28,266 nucleotides of DNA from an uncultured Alistipes sp. (GTDB lineage Bacteria; Bacteroidota; Bacteroidia; Bacteroidales; UBA932): NCBI GenBank assembly GCA_900544195.1, contig UQUJ01000042.1:1-28266 (forward strand), in the 5' to 3' direction. The notes beneath the pieces were generated by a model. It was not told the origin of the DNA. It did no database searches and worked only from the letters and a program-made list of their open reading frames with translations. The position numbers and the translations under genes were made by a program. The stretch's first letter is position 1. Every line of letters begins with the position of its first letter. Below, in pieces: positions 22,659 through 28,266 of this stretch.

Positions 22659-25232
22659 TTATAACTTCGCGATGGCGGTGACGAGCTGGTCGCCGAGACC
22701 GATGATGTAGCCCTCGGTTGTGAAGAAGACGCGGTTGAAGGTGTCGGCGAGGAGGAAGTACGGCATCCTGCGGCCTTTTAGGTCGAGTCCGTCAGGGATT
22801 ATTCCGAAACGGACATTGGACGGGAGCGAGGCGGAATATTCCTTAAGCCATCCAAGGCCTTCCGCCGTAGTCAGAAGGAGAATCGGACGGTTCCAGGCCT
22901 CCAGTTTCGCCTTCGCGGCGATGATGTCGTTGATCGCGTGGACAGACGGTTCCTGCCTTGGAGTCAGGAAACCAATCACATAGAACCCTCTGCCGGTGGT
23001 AGAAAGCACCGAAACCGGCTCTGAATCAGGCTCAATCCGGTACTTTGTCTCCGCGTCGAACGAACCGATCACCGACAGTTTGTCCTCAGGGATGACAATG
23101 CGGAGATCCAGCGTTGTGGTTTCCCCCTCCTTGACGGAGAACTGCTGCATCGTGACAGGCACGCTGCCATCGGAGAGGCGGTTGCCGCTCACGAGAAGGT
23201 AGTCTCCGACATCCAGAGATGTCCCTTTCTTGAATATATTCGCCCAACTTACTCCGCCGCCCATGTCCACCTGTCCTTCATCAAACGACAGAAGTTTCGT
23301 ACGGCCGTTCTCTATCTTGCTGATTGTGAAATGGGAATAGTAGCCCGGATTCGTCAGGATAGCCGTAGGCTCGTAGTTCAGGATCAGTGTCCCGGTAGGA
23401 GCCACAACCTGCGAGGAAGCCTCGAAATCCACATCAACCCACTGGCCGTCAGCCTGAAACTGAATCTTGCCCGTCACTGGATCCTTGCGTGCGTCGATCC
23501 CGAGAGTCCTGGCGAGAGCGACAAAGAATATATTCCTTGAGCGAACGTCCGCCATTCTTGCCTGATAAACGCCGATAGGAGACATCGGAATGCTCCAGGC
23601 CTTAGGGTCACGCAGCACAGTGATGCTGTCCTGCACCCATCTGATCAGGTTCGAAGGGACAGACAACTCCTCCTTTGACAGTCCGGTGCCGAAGAGACCT
23701 GCAAAGAACGACTTGTAAGGACTGAGGAACTCGTTCTCGACCCTCGGGCACAGAATCGCGTCAACGGCGTTGTAACTGTCATCGAGAATAGGCCTCGTCA
23801 CGTCAATCATATCCTTATTGCTCAACGACTTGAGCAAATCAAGAGCTCTTGCGTCAGGGTGGTCCTCGAGGAACCTGGCGATCACCTCGTGATTGCCGGC
23901 CGACAGGGCGAGAAGCCTTCCCTTCTCAGTACCGTCTGCAGCGATGAAAGTAGCCATGTACGCCTTCCTGATGCTGTCTTCCTGAGCGAAACGTCTGTCA
24001 TTCTCAGCACGCAGTTCCGGAGTGACCTCAGGAATGTTCGCGGTCTCCGGCGGCGGGACAATCATCATTGACTGAGGATCAAATGAATGCTGGTCCGAAA
24101 TCGTGATCCTAACCTCGGAGTCCTTGCCGAAAGAGACCTTGGAATAACCATACTTGCCGTTCTTCGAGGCCCATGCCATCATGTCCCCCATCCCGGCCGT
24201 AAGGAATGTACGTCCCTGAGCATCAGTATATTTGGAAAGAGCCGGGTAGAACTCGGCGTAGTTGTAGATCTTGAAATCAACCAAGGCGCTGTCAACCGGG
24301 GAACCGTTCTCATCAACTACAGTAAAATCAACTCGCGCCGTCTTGGCGTAGTTGTCGATCAGATTGATTTCCGTGAAGTTAGGCCCGACCATAACCTTCT
24401 CCTCCGGACCGTCATAGTTTCCGAAAACCCTTGTGTGCATCAACAACCCACGGCTGGCCGGAGAATTGAACCACCCCAGATTAAGGACCGGCTCCGGCTC
24501 ACAGGCACCAAGGAAGAACCAATCACCGTCAGCCCAGGCCTCAACCCAGGCGTGGTTGTCATCCGTGTGCGCCCAACGAGGGGTGTAAACCTGACGGGCA
24601 GGGATTCCCACAGCCCTAAGAGCCGCCACAGCGAACGTGGACTCCTCCCCGCAACGCCCAAGCGAACTTCTTTCTGAAGAAAGCGGAGACAATGTACGAG
24701 CGTCGGATGGCTTGTAGGTCAGTTTCTCGTGACACCAATGATTCACTTCCAGAATGGCATCCTTCATATTCATACCCTCCACACGTGGCTTCAACTCACG
24801 GTAGAATGAGACCCTTGAAGTGTCAAGGTTCTCATTGTTCGCCCTGACCGGCAGCACAAAATGTCTGAATATTCTCTCCGGAACATTCCACCCCATCTCA
24901 TTGCGGGCGGTAAATGACGAACGAATATTCTGAAGGTAATAGTCTGTGCTGTAATCTGTAACATCTGCAAGCGGCATGTAGGCATAGAGAAACTCCAAAG
25001 CCTCAAATTCCTCTGTCGTCAAAGAGAGGTCGCTGACAAAGCCGTTGGACTCCGTCAGGCATTTCTTATCCTTGTCAACCGCGAAGAAACCTTTCAGACG
25101 CTCCGGCTGCATCCTTTTGTCCAAATCCTCCTCGACCTGCGCACGATAGGATGCATCGGTCATAAAATGATGAACCTCGCATGACGAAAGCAGCAACAGG
25201 GCCGCCACAAAGGTAAAGAATGTCTTTTTCAT
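22659..25232 (-). CDS. Transglutaminase-fold lipoprotein with C-terminal thioredoxin-like domain
   Basis: 857 residues. The lipobox ends at Cys18 (LLLLSSC). Residues about 150-260 are a transglutaminase-like core: Cys194 in GRCGEESTFAVAALRAVGIPAR (split by eye) and His227 in DDNHAWVEAW. The third catalytic position, usually Asp in a WVPVDPT-like strand, reads WFFLGACEPEP here, so the acid may be a shifted residue. A long middle region (about 300-700) contains beta-sandwich segments (VDFTVVDENGSPVDSALVDF) and a second helical block. The last 120 residues resemble a thioredoxin-like fold ending GYIIGLGDQLVTAIAKL but without CxxC. It probably acts on envelope peptides or as a peptidase; the substrate is unknown. 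It has its own terminator at 22564. A truncated copy of its 3' end lies at 21406. Confidence 0.85.
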   Translation of the reverse strand: MKKTFFTFVAALLLLSSCEVHHFMTDASYRAQVEEDLDKRMQPERLKGFFAVDKDKKCLTESNGFVSDLSLTTEEFEALEFLYAYMPLADVTDYSTDYYLQNIRSSFTARNEMGWNVPERIFRHFVLPVRANNENLDTSRVSFYRELKPRVEGMNMKDAILEVNHWCHEKLTYKPSDARTLSPLSSERSSLGRCGEESTFAVAALRAVGIPARQVYTPRWAHTDDNHAWVEAWADGDWFFLGACEPEPVLNLGWFNSPASRGLLMHTRVFGNYDGPEEKVMVGPNFTEINLIDNYAKTARVDFTVVDENGSPVDSALVDFKIYNYAEFYPALSKYTDAQGRTFLTAGMGDMMAWASKNGKYGYSKVSFGKDSEVRITISDQHSFDPQSMMIVPPPETANIPEVTPELRAENDRRFAQEDSIRKAYMATFIAADGTEKGRLLALSAGNHEVIARFLEDHPDARALDLLKSLSNKDMIDVTRPILDDSYNAVDAILCPRVENEFLSPYKSFFAGLFGTGLSKEELSVPSNLIRWVQDSITVLRDPKAWSIPMSPIGVYQARMADVRSRNIFFVALARTLGIDARKDPVTGKIQFQADGQWVDVDFEASSQVVAPTGTLILNYEPTAILTNPGYYSHFTISKIENGRTKLLSFDEGQVDMGGGVSWANIFKKGTSLDVGDYLLVSGNRLSDGSVPVTMQQFSVKEGETTTLDLRIVIPEDKLSVIGSFDAETKYRIEPDSEPVSVLSTTGRGFYVIGFLTPRQEPSVHAINDIIAAKAKLEAWNRPILLLTTAEGLGWLKEYSASLPSNVRFGIIPDGLDLKGRRMPYFLLADTFNRVFFTTEGYIIGLGDQLVTAIAKL

Positions 25233-25261
25233 AAATGAATATATTCAATCAGGTAATCTTT

Positions 25262-25277
25262 CCTCAGAAATCTGAGG
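25262..25277. promoter_or_regulatory. Small palindrome in the transglutaminase gene leader
   Basis: CCTCAG-AAAT-CTGAGG lies 30 bp upstream of the ATG at 25232, between that gene and the terminator of the upstream EF-G2 gene. It could be an operator or leader hairpin; no promoter box was identified with confidence. Confidence 0.3.
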
Positions 25278-25308
25278 CAACTAATTTTTATCACTTAGGA
25301 ATGAACAA

Positions 25309-25342
25309 CCCTCCCCTCCGGCAGCGATACCGGAGAGGAGGG
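25309..25342 (-). terminator. Terminator of the EF-G2 gene
   Basis: A 13-bp G/C-rich stem (25309-25321 with 25330-25342) and 8-nt loop lies 40 bp past the stop. The one plus-strand mismatch becomes a G-U wobble in the minus-strand RNA, fixing the direction. The sequence after the stem is TTGTTCATT, only moderately U-rich. Confidence 0.75.
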
Positions 25343-25382
25343 CTGAATATTCTTTGTCATCGACCATAAAGGTCTGCAGAGA

Positions 25383-27539
25383 TTACTCCTCTTCCTTCTC
25401 CTGAGCAGCGTACTCGGCAAGAAGCTTGGTCTGGACATCAGCAGGAACAGGCTGGTAGTCAGCGAACTCCATAGTGAATGTCGCAGCTCCCGAAGTCAGC
25501 GAGCTCAAGGTTGTGGAATAGCGGTAAAGCTCGGCGAGCGGAACACGGGCCTTAAGGATAGAGAAGCCCTTGTCAGAACTCATACCCTCTATGAGCGCCC
25601 TCTTGTTCTGGAGGTCGGACATACAGGCCCCCATGTAGTCGGCAGGTGTCATGATCTCGACATTGTAGATAGGCTCCATGATCTTCGGACCTGCGTTGCG
25701 GAAAGCCTCCTTGAAGGCGTTGCGCGCGGCGAGGATGAAGGAGATTTCATTGGAGTCAACCGGGTGCATCTTACCGTCATAGACAAACACTCTGATGTCA
25801 CGGGCATAGGAACCGGTAAGAGGACCCTCGGTCATCTTGTCGTTGAGGCCCTTGAGGATGGCAGGCATGAAGCGCGCGTCAATGGCACCACCGACAACGC
25901 AGTTGTAGAACTCAAGCCTTCCGCCCCATTCGAGGTCGAACTCCTCCTTGGTCTTCACGTTGAGGACAACATCCTTGCCGTCGATCTTGAACTTGTTCGT
26001 GAACGGAACGCCTTCAACGATAGGGCAGATGAGGATGGAGACCTCACCGAACTGACCGGCTCCACCGGACTGTTTCTTGTGACGATAGGTTGCGGTGGCG
26101 ACCTTCGTGATGGTCTCACGGTAAGGAATCTTCGGAGCGAACATCACGACCTTCACACCGAACTCATTCTCCAGACGCCACTTGCAGACATTGATGTGCT
26201 GCTCGCCCTGACCACTGAGGATGGTCTGTTTGAGTTCCTTTGAATATTCAACGATGATCGTAGGATCCTGAGCGGAAATCTTTGAGAGAGCCTCGCCAAG
26301 TTTGGTCTCGTCGTTCTGGGACTCGGCCTTGATGGCGCAGCGGTACTTGGAGGCTGGGAAGACGATGTGCTCGTAGGCGATGCCCGATCCAAGCTGTGAA
26401 AGCGTCACGTTGGTCTTTCCGGCGCGCAGCTTCACGGTGCAACCGATTTCTCCTGCCTGAAGTCCGGTGACTTTCTCCTTTTTGGCACCGGCCACGGCAT
26501 AAATCGCCGAAAGTCTCTCCTTATCACCGGTCTCAGGATTCTCAAGGTCCATACCCTCGGTCAGATGACCGGACATAACCTTGAAGTAGGAGACCTCACC
26601 AAGATGCGGCTCAACGTCAGTCTTGTAGATGAATATGGAAGTAGGATTCTCCACCTTGCACTCGACCACATTGCCGTCCTTGGTGACAGACTTGGTCTCG
26701 GCCGGGGAGATGGCGGTCTTGATGGTGAACTCCATAAGCCTCTTCACACCGATGTCCTTCTTGCCGGAAAGACAGAAGACAGGAAGCACGCCACCCTGAC
26801 GGATGCCTATTCCGAGACCCTCGCGGATCTCGTCCTCGGTGAGTGAGCCGTTCTCGAAGAACCTCTCCATAAGGGTGTCGTCGAACTCGGCGGCCTTCTC
26901 GATGAGTTCCTGACGGAGAGTCTCAGCCTCATCCATAAGGTTCGCAGGGATGTCAAGATCCTCACGGGTTCCGTTATCGTCCTTGAAATGATAGTATTTC
27001 ATCTTGAGGACATCTATGAAGCCGTCAAAAGAAGGACCAGGGTTGACAGGGAATTGCACGATGATCGGCTTGTGGCCGAAAGTCTCCTTCATCTCGGCGA
27101 TAGTCTTCTCCCAGTCGGCCTTCTCGGAGTCAAGCTGGTTGACAGCCACGATGAGAGGCAGCTTGTACTGGTCGGCGTAGCGCGCGAAGATGTCTGTGCC
27201 CACCTCGACACCCTGTTGTGCATTGATGACAAGAATACCGTTCTCGCAGACCTTGAAGGCTGACACAGCGCCTCCGATGAAGTCATCGGAACCCGGAGCG
27301 TCGATCACGTTGAACTTGGTGTTCATGAACTCGGCGTAAAGCGGAGTGGCGAAGATCGACCTCTGGTTAAGTTTCTCGATTTCCTCATTGTCGGAAACAG
27401 TGTTCTTGTCCTCGACCGTGCCTCTTCTGGCAATCACCTTGCCCTCGAAGAGCATGGCTTCAGACAATGTGGTCTTACCTGACTTGGCGCTGCCAATCAG
27501 AACCACATTGCGGATGTCTTTAGTAGAATATTCTTTCAT
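25383..27539 (-). CDS. fusA2: EF-G paralog, EF-G2 type (GTPase-deficient elongation factor)
   Basis: 718 residues with full elongation factor G architecture: G domain, domain II, and domains III-V (GGAGQFGEVSILICP, ISFILAARNAFKEAF, PADYMGACMSDLQNKRA). The P-loop GSAKSGKT (16-23) is intact, but other G motifs deviate: switch I RGITI reads RSIFA (60-64), switch II DTPGH reads DAPGS with Ser84 in place of the catalytic His, and NKxD reads NQLD (134-137). This matches the Bacteroides EF-G2, reported to support translocation without GTP hydrolysis and to matter for gut colonisation and starvation survival. It lies alone between a candidate -7 box at 27574 and a terminator at 25309. A housekeeping EF-G gene should exist elsewhere in the genome. 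Confidence 0.9.
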   Translation of the reverse strand: MKEYSTKDIRNVVLIGSAKSGKTTLSEAMLFEGKVIARRGTVEDKNTVSDNEEIEKLNQRSIFATPLYAEFMNTKFNVIDAPGSDDFIGGAVSAFKVCENGILVINAQQGVEVGTDIFARYADQYKLPLIVAVNQLDSEKADWEKTIAEMKETFGHKPIIVQFPVNPGPSFDGFIDVLKMKYYHFKDDNGTREDLDIPANLMDEAETLRQELIEKAAEFDDTLMERFFENGSLTEDEIREGLGIGIRQGGVLPVFCLSGKKDIGVKRLMEFTIKTAISPAETKSVTKDGNVVECKVENPTSIFIYKTDVEPHLGEVSYFKVMSGHLTEGMDLENPETGDKERLSAIYAVAGAKKEKVTGLQAGEIGCTVKLRAGKTNVTLSQLGSGIAYEHIVFPASKYRCAIKAESQNDETKLGEALSKISAQDPTIIVEYSKELKQTILSGQGEQHINVCKWRLENEFGVKVVMFAPKIPYRETITKVATATYRHKKQSGGAGQFGEVSILICPIVEGVPFTNKFKIDGKDVVLNVKTKEEFDLEWGGRLEFYNCVVGGAIDARFMPAILKGLNDKMTEGPLTGSYARDIRVFVYDGKMHPVDSNEISFILAARNAFKEAFRNAGPKIMEPIYNVEIMTPADYMGACMSDLQNKRALIEGMSSDKGFSILKARVPLAELYRYSTTLSSLTSGAATFTMEFADYQPVPADVQTKLLAEYAAQEKEEE

Positions 27540-27573
27540 TACTATAAGTTATTAATTATGAAATCGTTGTTGG

Positions 27574-27581
27574 CAAAATTA
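27574..27581 (-). promoter_or_regulatory. Candidate -7 promoter box for EF-G2
   Basis: Minus-strand TAATTTTG matches TAnnTTTG and lies 34 bp upstream of the ATG at 27539. No good TTTG is present 19 nt further upstream, which could mean dependence on an activator. Confidence 0.5.
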
Positions 27582-27706
27582 CATTACGGGGAACAGCCTG
27601 GTAAAAATCGATTTACCCTCGGAAGTGCCTCATAAGTTCGCCGAAAGGCAAATCTAATAAAAAAATGTCCCAATAACAACACTATTTCATAATCTTTCTT
27701 AGTAAT

Positions 27707-27946
27707 TCAAGTTTCGCATTTGCGAAAGTTGGAGTTATGAATATTCTCGCAGAGGGCATAGAAATCCACCACTGCCTGTCCATGCCACCCCAGTTCCTCA
27801 TAGATGACCCTGTCCAGTCCGATCGGATCCGCTCCGATCAACGCACATATCTCCGAATAATCAGAGACTCTCAGGTAAATCCTCTCCTCATTCATCGCCC
27901 GCTCAAACGCTGCATACTCCTGTTCCATAAAATTCTTGTTATCCAT
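27707..27946 (-). CDS. Small 79-residue protein with helix-turn-helix-like segment
   Basis: The ATG at 27946 (MDNKNFMEQEY) is preferred over a TTG at 27952. The protein is acidic and helical, with a central RVSDYSEICALIGADPIGLD followed by RVIYEELGWHGQAVVDFYA. This pattern of helix, turn and ELGxxG helix resembles degenerate DNA-binding helices found in small Bacteroidota proteins and in AraC-type domains. I do not assign a family. A TTTCGCA/TGCGAAA palindrome (27713-27728) overlaps the last codons. The upstream gene stub at 28164 is divergent from it. Confidence 0.6.
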   Translation of the reverse strand: MDNKNFMEQEYAAFERAMNEERIYLRVSDYSEICALIGADPIGLDRVIYEELGWHGQAVVDFYALCENIHNSNFRKCET

Positions 27947-28072
27947 AGACAAAGTGTTTTCGCAAAGAACAGAACTTACATCCGATAAAACAACATTTGG
28001 TTGTCAAACGCCGGGGGTAAACACTGAAAAATTTCTGTTTTTTATCATTTCTATGTGTTTTTTATAACTAAA

Positions 28073-28089
28073 GGTTGTGTTTTACAACC
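28073..28089. promoter_or_regulatory. Palindrome in the divergent intergenic region
   Basis: GGTTGT-GTTTT-ACAACC is a perfect 6-bp inverted repeat. A related CAAC-ATTTG-GTTG palindrome occurs at 27991-28003. Both lie between the divergent 27946 (-) and 28164 (+) starts, a natural place for operator sites. Confidence 0.35.
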
Positions 28090-28121
28090 AATAGGTTAAA
28101 GACAAAGAGTCTTCTTTTGGA

Positions 28122-28129
28122 TATTTTTG
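28122..28129 (+). promoter_or_regulatory. Candidate plus-strand -7 promoter box
   Basis: TATTTTTG matches TAnnTTTG, 34 bp upstream of the ATG at 28164. No TTTG lies 19 nt upstream. Confidence 0.45.
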
Positions 28130-28163
28130 CGATTGTGTAACACCATAGAACACCGGCACAAAA

Positions 28164-28253
28164 ATGGACGACGCGACTATAAAGAACAACCTTGAGAAGA
28201 AAAGGAACGAACTTGACCTTCCCTGGAAAAGGTTGACACTTTTGGGTGGTTAA
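28164..28253 (+). pseudogene. 29-codon ORF stub, possible truncated XRE-type regulator N-terminus
   Basis: The ATG at 28164 opens MDDATIKNNLEKKRNELDLP and the frame stops at 28251-28253 after RLTLLGG. The first 20 residues look like helix 1 of a Cro/C1-type (XRE) DNA-binding domain; the last nine do not continue that pattern. The change of character near 28224-28230 (GGTTGACACTTTTGGGTGG) is what an insertion boundary would give, but the window ends too soon to confirm it. It could instead be a genuine short leader peptide. Confidence 0.35.
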
Positions 28254-28266
28254 ACTAGATTGTTTT

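Overview
The window looks like a chromosomal segment of a member of the Bacteroidota, most likely order Bacteroidales. The evidence is the promoter grammar (one exact TTTG-N19-TAnnTTTG promoter and several TAnnTTTG -7 boxes), AT-rich leaders without clear Shine-Dalgarno sequences, lipoproteins with acidic or charged residues after the lipobox cysteine, and typical families: an OprO/P-like porin, a DUF47 protein, a LuxR-type output module and a GTPase-deficient-looking EF-G paralog. Every convincing intact gene lies on the minus strand, so the window reads biologically from right to left. The only plus-strand coding traces are a 29-codon stub at the right edge and an acyltransferase remnant near 21.6 kb. 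I saw no tRNA, rRNA, CRISPR array or transposase.

Reading right to left: 27.5-28.25 kb holds a stub ORF (+) and a small helix-turn-helix-like protein (-), divergently arranged around short palindromes. 25.4-27.5 kb encodes an EF-G2-type elongation factor whose catalytic switch II histidine is serine, with its own terminator. 22.7-25.2 kb encodes a large transglutaminase-fold lipoprotein, also with a terminator. 21.1-22.6 kb is a scrambled zone: a small secreted protein, a short inverted-repeat element, two truncated gene tails fused head to head, and a palindrome array with an exact 51-bp period. 15.6-21.1 kb is a tight four-gene operon (LysM plus degenerate lytic transglycosylase, two SGNH hydrolase-like proteins, MBOAT O-acyltransferase) that looks like an envelope O-acylation system. 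9.4-15.1 kb is a tripartite RND efflux operon in which pump and outer-membrane channel are one 1499-residue polypeptide. 7.8-9.2 kb encodes two small outer-membrane beta-barrels.

6.3-7.5 kb is an accessory-looking island: two lower-GC orphan genes bracketed by two direct copies of a 146-bp repeat, next to a 164-bp giant hairpin. A third copy of the 146-bp repeat lies at 15.3 kb. 1.5-6.1 kb is an operon led by an exact Bacteroides-type promoter: DUF47 protein, a PiT-like membrane protein fused to a coiled coil and LuxR-type DNA-binding domain, a phosphate-selective-type porin and a lamin-tail-domain lipoprotein. Beyond a pair of REP-like hairpins, 0.1-1.2 kb holds a CYTH (triphosphate tunnel) enzyme and a possible divergent relative.

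The most notable items are the permease-turned-regulator fusion (3761-5347), the pump-channel fusion with an internal lipobox (9436-13935), the three equal-length 146-bp elements, and a strongly over-represented palindrome, GAATATTC. I counted 14 copies of it where about 0.4 would be expected by chance, used in all three codon phases.
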